Positions 16,464-24,770 of a stretch of DNA of 64,000 nucleotides are shown piece by piece. Where the stretch lies: NCBI RefSeq assembly GCF_023499255.1, contig NZ_CP092183.1:8118501-8182500 (forward strand), read 5' to 3'. Below the pieces are notes generated by a model. The model was not told where the DNA came from, searched no databases, and saw only the letters and a list, made by a program, of their open reading frames with translations. This stretch comes from Couchioplanes caeruleus. Lineage in GTDB: Bacteria > Actinomycetota > Actinomycetes > Mycobacteriales > Micromonosporaceae. Position numbers and translations under genes: made by a program. Every line of letters starts with the position of its first letter. Within the stretch, counting starts at the first letter, position 1.

Positions 16464-16718
16464 CCCGCCTTTCCAGAGGGGGGTGGTGGGGCGTGCAACG
16501 CGATATCGCCGTGTGCGGGGCCGGCACGGTGATGCTTGTGTCGAGCGCCTGGCGCCGTACGTGTGAAGTACCGGTCTTTGAAGATCATCTCCCCTGGTCA
16601 ATGAGTTCGACGGCGTGGCTTACCACCATTGGGTGACCGAGGCGCGTACCGTGTTGTCGAAACGCGCCCGGGTGGCTGACTCTCGGGATCAAGGCCAGCG
16701 ACGGGACGGAGGCAACGC

Positions 16719-17804
16719 ATGCGGCCGGTACGCTTCGTCGCCATCTCCGAGGACGGTCAGGCCCTGGTGCTCGCCGACGAGGTCGGCCGGCTCCTGGCAC
16801 TCCCCATCGACGATCGGGTGAGCAGCGTCCTGCATCACGAGGGCGGTTCCCCGGCATCGGGCTCGCCCGGCACCGCGGTCGCGGTGTCCGGCCCCGACAC
16901 CATGGCATCGCTGTCCCCGCGCGACATCCAGGCGCGGATCCGCTCCGGCGAGTCCGCCGAGGACGTGGCGCGCGTCGCCGGCGTGCCGGTCGACCGGGTC
17001 CTGCGGTATGCGGGGCCCGTGCTGCAGGAGCGGGCCATGCTCGCCCAGCACGCCCGACGCACCCGGCTGAAGACGTCCGACTCGGGCGCCCCGCTGGCCG
17101 AGGTGGTCGACAGCCGGCTCGCGCAGCACGGCATCGACACCGAGAAGATCTCCTGGGACGCGTTCCGCCGCGACGACGGCACCTGGCGCATCGTGGCGAC
17201 CTGGCCGTCCGGCAAGGCGACCGCGCAGGCCGTCTGGGACCTGGACAAGGGCCGCCAGGTCGTGTCGCCGCACGACGACATGGCGCAGTACCTGTGCGCC
17301 GAACGCCCCACCCCGATCCTCGGCCAGGAGCCGGCCCCGGAGCGCGGCGCGCACGAGCGCGGCGGCCACGGCCTGCCCGGCCCGTCCCGCGTCGCCGAGC
17401 CGAGCCGCGGCGGTCGCGGGCTGCCCGCGGCGGAGCAGCCCCGCCCCACGCGCGACCCGATCCGGGCCGGACGCGACGCCCTGCTCGCCTCGCTGGACCG
17501 TCCGCTCGGCAACGAGCGCCCGGGCCGCGGCCTCGAACCGGCCGCCCAGGACACCCGCCGCCCGGTCGCGGGCGGCGCCGCGGCGCTGCTCGGCGGCGGC
17601 GCCGGATCGGCCTTCGACGACGACGCCGACCTGCCCAAGGAGGTACCGGCCGTGCCCAGCCTGGCGGTCCTCCGCCCGCGGCGCACGGTCGGCACCCAGC
17701 CCGGCGAGGCCGAGCCCGATGAGGCGGCGAAGCCGCGCAAGCGCCTGCCCAGCTGGGACGACGTGCTGTTCGGCGGCGGCCCGGCGGCCCGCGAGAGCTC
17801 CTAA
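16719..17804 (+). CDS. sepH: Septation protein SepH
   Basis: This 361-aa protein matches SepH, a conserved actinobacterial cell-division factor that binds and stimulates FtsZ assembly. The N-terminal DUF3071 region (about 1-165) begins MRPVRFVAISEDGQALVLAD and includes a helix-turn-helix-like part (LSPRDIQARIRSGES, VARVAGVPVDRVLRYAGPV). A long disordered arginine/proline-rich linker follows. The protein ends with the short conserved PSWDDVLFGG motif. GGAGG lies seven bases before the ATG. Its stop overlaps that of the convergent thpR gene by four bases (CTAA). Confidence 0.93.
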   Translation: MRPVRFVAISEDGQALVLADEVGRLLALPIDDRVSSVLHHEGGSPASGSPGTAVAVSGPDTMASLSPRDIQARIRSGESAEDVARVAGVPVDRVLRYAGPVLQERAMLAQHARRTRLKTSDSGAPLAEVVDSRLAQHGIDTEKISWDAFRRDDGTWRIVATWPSGKATAQAVWDLDKGRQVVSPHDDMAQYLCAERPTPILGQEPAPERGAHERGGHGLPGPSRVAEPSRGGRGLPAAEQPRPTRDPIRAGRDALLASLDRPLGNERPGRGLEPAAQDTRRPVAGGAAALLGGGAGSAFDDDADLPKEVPAVPSLAVLRPRRTVGTQPGEAEPDEAAKPRKRLPSWDDVLFGGGPAARESS

Positions 17805-18292
17805 CCGGCCCAAAGGGTGGTGTAGGTGCCGCCCGGATCGCTGCGGACCAGTTCGATCCGGTCCAGCTGCCAGGCCGGTCCCTCGTAGTCGTCCAGGGCC
17901 GCGCGGACCGCGTCGTCATGGGCGTACAGCACGGTCAGGTGCGGGGTGAAGGGCCGGTCGTCGAACGGCAGCCCGGCCTCGGTCAATGCCGCGCGGACCG
18001 CGGCCGCGACATCGCCGAGCTCACCGTCCACCCCGGCCCACGTCACCCGCCGGCCGAAACCACCACCGCCGCGGATGCGCAGCTCACGGCCCCGCGGGAC
18101 CGGGACGGTCGCCAGGGCGCGTTCGGCCGCGGGCAGGCGGTCCGGTGACACCTCGCCGAGGAACGCGAGCGTGACGTGCCACTTCTCGATGTTCGTGAGC
18201 CGCACCCTCCGGCCGGACACCGCGGCGTCGAGTCGCCGGCGCAGGTCACGGCGCACGCCGTCCGGCGGGTAGACCGCCACAAATAGCCGCAC
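17801..18292 (-). CDS. thpR: RNA 2',3'-cyclic phosphodiesterase
   Basis: This 163-aa enzyme of the 2H phosphoesterase family opens 2',3'-cyclic phosphates at RNA ends. Both catalytic HxTx motifs are present, HVTLAFLG and HLTVLYAH, spaced as in the LigT/ThpR family. The N-terminal MRLFVAVYPPDGVRRDLRR is typical. The GTG start has no Shine-Dalgarno but is preceded by TAGGGT at six bases, so the transcript is probably leaderless. The gene converges on sepH with a four-base stop overlap. Confidence 0.9.
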   Translation of the reverse strand: MRLFVAVYPPDGVRRDLRRRLDAAVSGRRVRLTNIEKWHVTLAFLGEVSPDRLPAAERALATVPVPRGRELRIRGGGGFGRRVTWAGVDGELGDVAAAVRAALTEAGLPFDDRPFTPHLTVLYAHDDAVRAALDDYEGPAWQLDRIELVRSDPGGTYTTLWAG

Positions 18293-18298
18293 GCCGCG

Positions 18299-18304
18299 AC
18301 CCTA
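18299..18304 (-). promoter_or_regulatory. thpR leaderless -10 element
   Basis: TAGGGT on the minus strand lies six bases before the GTG of thpR. The element is part of the first copy of the neighbouring tandem repeat. Confidence 0.45.
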
Positions 18305-18387
18305 GCGAAGGCGAAGCCCGGCCGCGGGACGCTACCGAAGCTGAAGCCCGGCCGCCGCGACCCTTAGCGCAGCTGAAGCCCGGCCGC
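18301..18387. repeat. Three-copy ~31-bp tandem repeat at a gene end
   Basis: GAAGCCCGGCCGC recurs at 18313-18325, 18343-18355 and 18375-18387, each preceded by a CTA/TTA-GCG or CTACCG-type block. The third copy is the 3' end of the minus-strand gene at 18364-18804 and includes its stop codon. The other two look like duplications of that end running into the thpR promoter. Confidence 0.65.
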
Positions 18388-18804
18388 CCGCAACCGCTCC
18401 TCGACCCGCATCCGTTCCAGCTCACGGTCCATGCCCTCGAGCTCCGTCAGGTGGTGGCGCACACCGTACGCCTCGCTCGCGATGAGCAGCCGGTCGTCGT
18501 ACGCCCGCACGACAGCGGCCAGCCACACGGCCGAGCCGGTCGTCGGCCCCCCGCACCGCTGCCGGCGCAGTCGGCGCAGGTCGGCGGCCACTTCGTCCAG
18601 GCAGGGTGGACCGCCGCTCGGGCGCAGGGCCGGGCCGGGACCGCTCAGCCGGCGGTCCAGGCAGCGCAAGGCCCGGATGTCTCGCCGCCCGCCACGGGTC
18701 CACACCCGGCGCCGGGGCAGGGTGTCCGCGCAGACGACGACCGCCACGGCACAGGGCAGGCACAGCAGAACCGTGACGAGCACAACGACGTGCGTGATTG
18801 CCAC
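18364..18804 (-). CDS. Hypothetical protein with N-terminal membrane span
   Basis: This 146-aa protein has no recognised function. Residues 3-27 form one hydrophobic span (ITHVVVLVTVLLCLPCAVAVVV), followed by a basic cysteine-containing region and a helical C-terminal part (HHLTELEGMDRELERMRVEE) that could form a short coiled coil. The layout suggests a small membrane-anchored cytoplasmic helper. The GTG start is supported by TAGCGT six bases upstream and no Shine-Dalgarno, that is, a leaderless start. Its last codons form part of a three-copy DNA repeat that runs on downstream. Confidence 0.7.
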   Translation of the reverse strand: MAITHVVVLVTVLLCLPCAVAVVVCADTLPRRRVWTRGGRRDIRALRCLDRRLSGPGPALRPSGGPPCLDEVAADLRRLRRQRCGGPTTGSAVWLAAVVRAYDDRLLIASEAYGVRHHLTELEGMDRELERMRVEERLRAAGLQLR

Positions 18805-18810
18805 GGGATG

Positions 18811-18816
18811 ACGCTA
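18811..18816 (-). promoter_or_regulatory. Leaderless -10 element of the 18364-18804 gene
   Basis: TAGCGT on the minus strand lies six bases before the GTG start, with no Shine-Dalgarno between them. Confidence 0.45.
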
Positions 18817-18877
18817 AGCCGTCGGGACGGGAAACCGAGACAGCCGTTCGGATGACCCGGCCTGCCAGTTTCCGTAT

Positions 18878-18946
18878 CCCGCAAAAATGACCGCCACCCG
18901 GGCCGGTCGCACCCGGCAAAAAGGACCGCCACGCAGCGCCGGTCGC
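18878..18946. repeat. Two-copy imperfect tandem repeat (~34 bp)
   Basis: The blocks 18878-18911 and 18912-18946 share CCCG(G)CAAAAA(T/G)GACCGCCAC and GCCGGTCGC(A/G). They lie in the 173-base gap between the hypothetical membrane protein and the CynX-type transporter. Nothing else was recognised in that gap. Confidence 0.5.
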
Positions 18947-18977
18947 GCCCGGGCGAGGGGATCTCCGGGCGGGCGCG

Positions 18978-20183
18978 TCAGCCGATCTGACGGTCGCGGC
19001 CGGCGAGGAAGCCGGCGATCATCTGCGGAACCATCAGTACGGCCATCAGCACCAGCGGTACCCTCCAGCTGCCGCTGTGCTGGTAGAGCGCCCCGACGAT
19101 GATCGGGCCCGGGATGGACAGCAGGTAGCCGGTGCTCTGCGCGAACGCGGAGAGCCGTACGACCACCGCCGTGTTCCGCCCGCGCAGGGCGATCATCGTG
19201 AGGGCCAGCGGGAACGCGCAGTTGGAGACGCCGAGGAGCACGGCCCACACCCAGGGCGCCGCGGCGGGGGCGGCCCAGAGTCCGGCGTACCCGGCTATGC
19301 CGAAGAGTCCGGTGCCGACGGCGATGCCGCTCTGCCGGGGGAGGCGGCCGGCGACGGCCGAGAGGGCGAACGACAGCGGCACGCCGAGCACGGAGGTGAC
19401 GGCGAAGAGCAGACCGGCGGTGCTCGCGGACAGGCCGGCGTCGCGGAAGACCTGCGGGAGCCAACCCATGATCACGTACGCCGCGGTGGACTGCAGCCCG
19501 AAGTAGACGGCGAGAGCCCACGCGACGGGCTGGTGCCGCAGCCGCATGTCCGGCGCGACGTCCGCGGCCGCCTGCGGATCTTCCCGTACGCGGTCCCGCG
19601 CGAGCATGATCCACGGCGGTACGGCCACCGCCGCGACGAGGGCCCACACGCCGAGGCCGAGCCGCCAGTCGCCGCCGAGCACGCCGGTCAGGGGCACGGT
19701 GACGGCCGCCGCGGTCGACGCCCCGAGGTTGAGCGCCACGCTGTAGAGGCCGGTCATGGCCCCCACCTTCAAAGGGAAGCGCTGCTTGACGACCACCGGC
19801 AGCAGCACGTTGGCGAGCGCGATGCCGGCCAGCGCGAGCGCGGTCAGCGCGATGAAGAGCGCGGTCCCGCCGGCGAAGGGGCGTACGGCGAGGCCGAGCA
19901 CGAGCGCCACGGCACCCACCGCGACGGCACCGCCCGTGCCCCATCGGCGGGCGAGCATCGGCGCGGTCGACCCGATCAACGCGAAGCACACGGCCGGTAC
20001 GGACGTCAGCAACCCCGCCACCGCGGCGCTCATCCCGAGGCTCGCCCGAACCTCTTCGAGCACCGGCCCGAGGCTGGTCACGGCCGGTCGCAGGTTGATC
20101 GCGGCCAGCACGAGCGCGGTCACTGCCAGGACAGGGGTGGCACGACGCCGGGTGTCCGCGCGGTCGGTGCTGGTCATCGCCAT
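18978..20183 (-). CDS. MFS transporter, CynX/NimT type
   Basis: This 401-aa protein with about twelve membrane spans matches the CynX/NimT branch of the major facilitator superfamily (cyanate and nitroimidazole transport relatives). The telling part is NLRPAVTSLGPVLEEVR near the N-terminus. The ATG at 20183 is chosen because TATGAT lies exactly six bases upstream with no Shine-Dalgarno. It is divergent from a GntR-type regulator, and the two promoters overlap, so this regulator probably controls it. The transported compound is unknown. Confidence 0.87.
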   Translation of the reverse strand: MAMTSTDRADTRRRATPVLAVTALVLAAINLRPAVTSLGPVLEEVRASLGMSAAVAGLLTSVPAVCFALIGSTAPMLARRWGTGGAVAVGAVALVLGLAVRPFAGGTALFIALTALALAGIALANVLLPVVVKQRFPLKVGAMTGLYSVALNLGASTAAAVTVPLTGVLGGDWRLGLGVWALVAAVAVPPWIMLARDRVREDPQAAADVAPDMRLRHQPVAWALAVYFGLQSTAAYVIMGWLPQVFRDAGLSASTAGLLFAVTSVLGVPLSFALSAVAGRLPRQSGIAVGTGLFGIAGYAGLWAAPAAAPWVWAVLLGVSNCAFPLALTMIALRGRNTAVVVRLSAFAQSTGYLLSIPGPIIVGALYQHSGSWRVPLVLMAVLMVPQMIAGFLAGRDRQIG

Positions 20184-20186
20184 GAC

Positions 20187-20205
20187 CCCATCATAGAATC
20201 ATGGG
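20187..20205. promoter_or_regulatory. Overlapping divergent leaderless promoters with inverted repeat
   Basis: Two face-to-face -10 elements overlap. TAGAAT (20194-20199) lies six bases before the gntR ATG on the plus strand. TATGAT (complement of 20190-20195) lies six bases before the transporter ATG on the minus strand. CCCAT (20187-20191) and ATGGG (20201-20205) form inverted arms around them, a likely site for the GntR protein. Confidence 0.65.
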
Positions 20206-20868
20206 ATGAATTTGACCCCGGTGCCGCGGGAGACCTTGTCCGGGCAGGTCATCGCCCGGCTCCGGCAGCAGATCACCTCGGGCGCATGGCCGGTCGGCTC
20301 GCGCATCCCGACCGAGCCGGAGCTGGTCGCGCAGCTCGGCGTGGCCCGCAACACGGTCCGCGAGGCGGTCCGGGCCCTCGCCCACAACGGGCTGCTCGAC
20401 ATCCGCCAGGGCTCGGGGACGTACGTGGCCGCCACCAGCGAGCTGGCCGGAGTCATGCAGCGACGCTTCGCGGCCGCCGACCCGGCGCACGTCCGGGAGC
20501 TGCGCGGCACGCTCGAGACCGCCGCGGCCGGAATGGCGGCGCGCCGCCGTACCGACGCGGACCTCAAACTCCTCTCGACCCTGTACGACCAGCGCGAACA
20601 GGCGTGGTCGGGCGGCGAGCGCGACGCTTTCGTGGACGCGGACTCGGCGTTCCACCTGGCTGTCGTGGCGGCCTCGCACAACGAGGTGCTGATCGAGCTC
20701 TACGCCGACCTGGGGCAGGTCATCCGCGAGTCGCTGCGCGGGCACTTCGGCGCCTCGCTGCGCCCGGAGGAGTACATGGACCACAGCCGCCTGCTGGAGG
20801 CCGTACGCGCCGGCGACGCCGAGGCCGCATCGTCCGAGGCAGCCACGTACACGGCGACCTGCGAGTGA
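20206..20868 (+). CDS. GntR/FadR-family transcriptional regulator
   Basis: This 220-aa DNA-binding protein has an N-terminal winged helix-turn-helix (residues ~8-70: VIARLRQQITSGAWPVGSRI, VAQLGVARNTVREAVRAL, RQGSGTYV) and a C-terminal all-helical FCD domain with LRGTLETAAAGMAARR and FHLAVVAASHNEVL. FCD proteins bind small organic acids or metals. The ATG at 20206 has TAGAAT six bases upstream and no Shine-Dalgarno. It probably controls the divergent CynX-type transporter and itself. Its stop abuts the stop of the next convergent gene (TGATCA). Confidence 0.9.
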   Translation: MNLTPVPRETLSGQVIARLRQQITSGAWPVGSRIPTEPELVAQLGVARNTVREAVRALAHNGLLDIRQGSGTYVAATSELAGVMQRRFAAADPAHVRELRGTLETAAAGMAARRRTDADLKLLSTLYDQREQAWSGGERDAFVDADSAFHLAVVAASHNEVLIELYADLGQVIRESLRGHFGASLRPEEYMDHSRLLEAVRAGDAEAASSEAATYTATCE

Positions 20869-22179
20869 TCAGGCAGCGATCTTGGCGGGCGGTTCGCGGT
20901 CGAGCGGCTCGCTGGGCACCAGGCTGAGCCGCGGCCGCGGTCCCACCCGCACCCGCAGCCGGTCGCCGCTGGTCCGGAGCTGCCAGGTCAGCGCCACGAT
21001 CCCCGCGACGAGGCAGAACATCCCCGCCGCCCAGATGCTCGACGGCACCCCGAAGCGCTCGCCCCACCAGCCGACCAGAGAGGCGCCGATCGGCGTGGTG
21101 CCGAGGAACACGAGCACGTAGAGCGCCATCACGCGGCCGCGGTAGCGGGCGTCCACGCCCATCTGCACGCGGTGGTTGGCGGCCTGCGCGAGGTAGATCG
21201 AGAAGAAGCCGGTCGGCACGAGCAGGAGCATCGCGACGATGAAGCTCGACGCGAAGCCCACGGCGATCTCGAAAACCCCGAAGGCCAGCGCCGCGCCCAG
21301 CACCACATACGCCCCGGGCCGGCTGCGGCGGCCGCTGCCGGCCAGCGCCCCGCCGAGCGCGCCCACCGCCAGGGCCGTGGTGAGCAGGCCGAAGGACGAC
21401 GGCCCGGCGTGAAAGTTGATCTTCGCGAGGGCCGCCAGCGTGACCGGGAAGTTGAAGCCGATCATGCCGATCGCGGCCATCAGGCCGATCGGCAGCAGCA
21501 GGTCCTGCCGCTTCCACACGTACTTCAGGCCGTCCACGATGCGGGTGTCGCCCGGCTCGGCGCGCTTGCCGGAGCGATACAGGTCGCTCGCGCTCATCCG
21601 CCAGTAGCTGAACACCGGCGCGATCGACAGGGCCGTGGCGATGAGGAACACCGGACCGGTCTGGAAGACCGCCAGGGCGACGCCGGCCAGCGCCGGCCCG
21701 CCGATCCGGGCGGTGTTGAACGTCGCCGCGGACAGCGCCAGCGCGTTGGGCAGCAGCGGCAACTCGACCAGCTCGGAGACGAACGCCTGCCGCACCGGCG
21801 TCTCGATCGAGTTGGCGATGCCGAGCAGCAGCGCGAACAGGAACACGTGCCACAGCACCACGACGCCGGAGGCGACCAGGAGGGCGAAGACGATCGCCGT
21901 GACGGCGAAGACCGCGTTCGCGACGATGAGCAGCTTGCGCTTGTCGTACCGGTCGGCGAGCTTGCCGCCCCACAGGGTGAGCAACAGCACGGGTACGAAC
22001 TGCAGCGCGGTGACCACACCCAGGGCACCCGGCGAGTTGCCGGAGAGGTCGAGCACCAGCCAGTCCTGCGCGGTGAACATCATCCACACGCCGACCAGCT
22101 TCACGAGCTGGCCGGTGGCGAACAGTCGGTAGTTACGGACCTGCAGGGACCGGAAAGTCGTGTTCAGCACTGCCCGCAC
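20869..22179 (-). CDS. MFS transporter (DHA3/EntS-like), MarR-linked
   Basis: This 436-aa protein with about twelve membrane spans resembles the enterobactin-exporter-like branch. It starts with LQVRNYRLFATGQLVKLVGVW and has the loop GGKLADRYDKRKLLI. The ~35-residue C-terminal tail is basic and probably cytoplasmic. The GTG start is preceded by GAGGAGG at nine bases. It lies directly downstream of a MarR-family gene on the same strand, the usual layout of a drug- or phenolic-responsive efflux pump. The inducing compound is unknown. Confidence 0.85.
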   Translation of the reverse strand: MRAVLNTTFRSLQVRNYRLFATGQLVKLVGVWMMFTAQDWLVLDLSGNSPGALGVVTALQFVPVLLLTLWGGKLADRYDKRKLLIVANAVFAVTAIVFALLVASGVVVLWHVFLFALLLGIANSIETPVRQAFVSELVELPLLPNALALSAATFNTARIGGPALAGVALAVFQTGPVFLIATALSIAPVFSYWRMSASDLYRSGKRAEPGDTRIVDGLKYVWKRQDLLLPIGLMAAIGMIGFNFPVTLAALAKINFHAGPSSFGLLTTALAVGALGGALAGSGRRSRPGAYVVLGAALAFGVFEIAVGFASSFIVAMLLLVPTGFFSIYLAQAANHRVQMGVDARYRGRVMALYVLVFLGTTPIGASLVGWWGERFGVPSSIWAAGMFCLVAGIVALTWQLRTSGDRLRVRVGPRPRLSLVPSEPLDREPPAKIAA

Positions 22180-22251
22180 TCGGGTGCGCCTCCTCGTCGG
22201 TCGTACGCGTCATCGCCGTGTGACGGAACGACCGGAGGAGGCGAGGGCCGG

Positions 22252-22695
22252 TCAAGCCCGGGCGACCTGCTGCAGGATCTGCGCCGCCCGTTCGAGGGTG
22301 TCGCGGTCCTCCGGAGTCAGCTCGTCCAGTTGCCGGGCGAGCCACTCGTTGCGAGCCTTCTCGAACTGCGCGAACACGGCCCGGCCCCGCTCGGTCGCTG
22401 CCAGGATCACCTGGCGGCGGTCGGTCGGATGGGGCGTGCGCGCGACCAGGCCGCGATCCTCCAGCTTGCCGACGATCTTGGTCATCGTCGGCGGCTGGAC
22501 CCGCTCCACGTCGGCGAGCTCCCGCGGGGTCAGCGCCCCGGCCAGCTGCAGGCTCGTCAGGGCCGACAGCTGGCTGAACGTGAGATCGCCGACCGGGCGT
22601 TCCTGGCGCACCCGGCGGTTCAGCCTGGTGATCGCATCGCGCAGCGCAACGGCCAGTTGCTCGGCTCCTACCCGCTCCGCCACCGGCCGCTCCAT
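22252..22695 (-). CDS. MarR-family transcriptional regulator
   Basis: This protein of about 147 aa has the MarR winged helix-turn-helix. It shows LTFSQLSALTSLQLAGALTP, then a recognition helix in VQPPTMTKIVGKLEDRGLVAR and the wing DRRQVILAATERGRAVF. MarR dimers usually repress neighbouring efflux genes and let go when they bind small aromatic ligands. The start may be the ATG at 22695 or the GTG one codon upstream. A palindrome sits 10-35 bases upstream. It is co-directional with the MFS exporter gene 72 bases downstream. Confidence 0.9.
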   Translation of the reverse strand: MERPVAERVGAEQLAVALRDAITRLNRRVRQERPVGDLTFSQLSALTSLQLAGALTPRELADVERVQPPTMTKIVGKLEDRGLVARTPHPTDRRQVILAATERGRAVFAQFEKARNEWLARQLDELTPEDRDTLERAAQILQQVARA

Positions 22696-22704
22696 CACAG
22701 TTTC

Positions 22705-22730
22705 TTAGCCTAGCTAATGAGCTTGGCTAA
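22705..22730. promoter_or_regulatory. Palindromic MarR operator candidate
   Basis: TTAGC-CTA-GCTAA (22705-22717) is a perfect inverted repeat. A wider pair, TTAGCC (22705-22710) and GGCTAA (22725-22730), surrounds it. It lies just upstream of the marR start and overlaps a TAGGCT that could be its -10, so auto-repression is likely. Confidence 0.55.
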
Positions 22731-22797
22731 CGACATTCGTATCGCGTATGACCGTAGTCACCGGGCACGGTAACGCACCCGGTGACCACCGCCCTCG

Positions 22798-24276
22798 TCA
22801 GAGCAGCACGGACTCCAGCGGACCGCGCAGGAAGTACAGGACGAACAGCACGGCCACGCCGTACAGCAGCGGGTGCACCTGACGGCCCTTGCCGACGGCG
22901 ACCTTGAGCAGCACGTACGAGACCACGCCCGCGCCGATGCCGTTGGAGATCGAGTACGTGAACGGCATCAGCGTGATCGTGAGGAACGCCGGGATCGCGA
23001 TCTCGTAGTCGGTCCAGTCGATCTGCCTGACCGCCATCATCATCAGGAAGCCGACCACCACCAGCGCCGTCGACGCAGCCTCGAACGGCACCACGGTGAC
23101 CAGCGGCGCGAGGAACGTGGCGAGCAGGAACAGCACGCCGGTGACGAGGTTCGCGGCGCCCGTACGCGCCCCCTCGGCCACACCCGAGGCGCTCTCGATG
23201 AACGACGTGTTGCTGGAGACGCTGGCCGCGCCGCCGGCCGCCGCCGCCACGGAGTCGACGAGCAGGATCTCCCGGGTCCGCGGCGGCATGCCCTCCGCGT
23301 CCAGCAGCCCACCCTCCTGGCCGACCGCCACCATCGTGCCCATGGTGTCGAAGAAGTCGGTGATCAGCAGCGTGAAGATGAACATGATGACGACGAGCCA
23401 GCCGGCCCGGCCCCACGAGTCCAGCACGTTGAAGTGGCCGAGCAGCGACAGGTCCGGGGTGTCGACGATCTTGTCCGGCAGCGTCGGCACGTTCAGCGAC
23501 CAGCCGGACGGGTTCGGCTTGCCGTCCACGAACGACGGCCCGATGTTGCCGATCGCCTCGACGACGATCGCCAGCACGGTCGTGCCGAGGATGCCGAGCA
23601 GGATGGCGCCCTTCACCTTGCGGACGAAGAGCACCAGCGTGAACAGCAGGCCGATGCAGAAGACCAGCAGCGGCCAGCTCGTCAGCTTGCCGCCGATGCC
23701 CAGCTCGACCGGCACGGTGGTGCCCGACGCGTCCGGGATGCGGCGGACGAACCCGGCGTCGACCAGGCCGATGATCATCAGGAACAGGCCGATGCCGACG
23801 CCGATGGCGGTCTTCAACTGCGTGGGCACGGCCCGGAAGACGGCCGTACGCAGCCCGGTCAGCACCAGGACGGCGATGATCACGCCCTCCAGGAAGACCA
23901 GGCCCATCGCGTCGGCCCAGGTCATCTCGGGCGCGATCTCGTACGCGACCAGCGCGTTCACGCCCAGCCCGGCGGCGAGCGCCAGCGGGAACCGCGCCAC
24001 GACGCCCATGAGAATCGTCATCACGCCGGCGACCAGGGCGGTGCCGGCGGCCAGCGCGGCGACGGGCAGCTTCCCGCCGACCTTGTCCACGCCGGCGGCG
24101 AGGATCAGCGGGTTGAGCACGACGATGTAGGCCATCGTGAAGAACGTGGCGAGGCCGCCGCGCACCTCGCGCCCGACGGTCGAGCCGCGGGCCGAGATCT
24201 CGAAGAACCGGTCAAAACCGTTTCGGGGGGTACGCCCGGACGAGGCGAGTCCCTCGTCGGCGGAGGTAGTGGACAT
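22798..24276 (-). CDS. NCS2-family purine permease (AzgA-like)
   Basis: This 492-aa permease with 12-14 membrane spans belongs to the AzgA branch of the NCS2 nucleobase transporters, which import adenine, guanine or hypoxanthine with protons. The family signature SSNTSFIESASGVAEGARTG is complete, and GGLATFFTMAYIVVLNP near the N-terminus is also typical. The ATG at 24276 has GGAAGGG eight bases upstream; the longer frame upstream was not used. It is divergent from the DUF2530 gene. No purine riboswitch was recognised in the leader. Confidence 0.9.
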   Translation of the reverse strand: MSTTSADEGLASSGRTPRNGFDRFFEISARGSTVGREVRGGLATFFTMAYIVVLNPLILAAGVDKVGGKLPVAALAAGTALVAGVMTILMGVVARFPLALAAGLGVNALVAYEIAPEMTWADAMGLVFLEGVIIAVLVLTGLRTAVFRAVPTQLKTAIGVGIGLFLMIIGLVDAGFVRRIPDASGTTVPVELGIGGKLTSWPLLVFCIGLLFTLVLFVRKVKGAILLGILGTTVLAIVVEAIGNIGPSFVDGKPNPSGWSLNVPTLPDKIVDTPDLSLLGHFNVLDSWGRAGWLVVIMFIFTLLITDFFDTMGTMVAVGQEGGLLDAEGMPPRTREILLVDSVAAAAGGAASVSSNTSFIESASGVAEGARTGAANLVTGVLFLLATFLAPLVTVVPFEAASTALVVVGFLMMMAVRQIDWTDYEIAIPAFLTITLMPFTYSISNGIGAGVVSYVLLKVAVGKGRQVHPLLYGVAVLFVLYFLRGPLESVLL

Positions 24277-24398
24277 CGGTGCCCTTCCACGTGGAGCAAG
24301 CGGCAACTGTTACGCGCATCGAATCAGACCGCTGACCTCGGTAAAAGATCAGTACTGTTACAACCGTCACGGAACCCCACGGGCGATCACCGCCGACG

Positions 24399-24404
24399 TA
24401 CCCT
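24399..24404 (+). promoter_or_regulatory. DUF2530 leaderless -10 element
   Basis: TACCCT lies seven bases before the GTG at 24412. Further up, the octamer ACTGTTAC recurs near 24306 and 24354, which may be a shared regulator site for the divergent permease; that part is weak. Confidence 0.4.
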
Positions 24405-24411
24405 CAGGGAC

Positions 24412-24750
24412 GTGGCCGACCTGTCCCCCGCATCGCCCGCCGCCGCGCCGGGCCCCCGCCCCGCGCCGGAGCCGCACGTGCCCGGCCTCGACGCGGTGAC
24501 CGGGACGAAGCCACGCCCCGAGCCGCTCGACCCGCCGATGGTGCCGTTCGCCGTGGGCGGCATGGCCGCGTTCGCCGTCGCCGCCGTGGTGCTGCTGCTG
24601 GTCCACGGCCCTTCGGGCTGGCTGCGGACCGCCGTCGCCGGACTGCTGGTCGGCATCCCGGGCCTGATCACGATGCTGCGGCACGACGCCCACCGGCGCC
24701 GGCGCCGTGCGCTCACCCACCCGGACTACAAGGTCACCGACGCCGGCTGA
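24412..24750 (+). CDS. DUF2530 small membrane protein
   Basis: This 112-aa protein has a proline/alanine-rich N-terminus (about 40 residues) and two membrane spans (MAAFAVAAVVLLLVHG and TAVAGLLVGIPGLITML). It ends with a basic tail, HRRRRRALTHPDYKVTDAG. The layout matches DUF2530, a family without known function, usually single-copy in actinobacteria. The GTG start is preceded by TACCCT at seven bases and only a weak Shine-Dalgarno. It converges on the DUF3027 gene. Confidence 0.78.
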   Translation: MADLSPASPAAAPGPRPAPEPHVPGLDAVTGTKPRPEPLDPPMVPFAVGGMAAFAVAAVVLLLVHGPSGWLRTAVAGLLVGIPGLITMLRHDAHRRRRRALTHPDYKVTDAG

Positions 24751-24770
24751 GGCCCGCGCCGGTCCGGCCG

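Noticed and set aside
22873..24411. N-terminal part of a long plus-strand frame running antisense to the purine permease
   Set aside because: Its acidic and histidine-rich composition is that of a shadow; only its last 112 codons, from GTG 24412, form a real gene (DUF2530).
24277..24411. Purine riboswitch before the AzgA-like permease
   Set aside because: No conserved three-way junction core was seen; only a short direct repeat and a normal Shine-Dalgarno.
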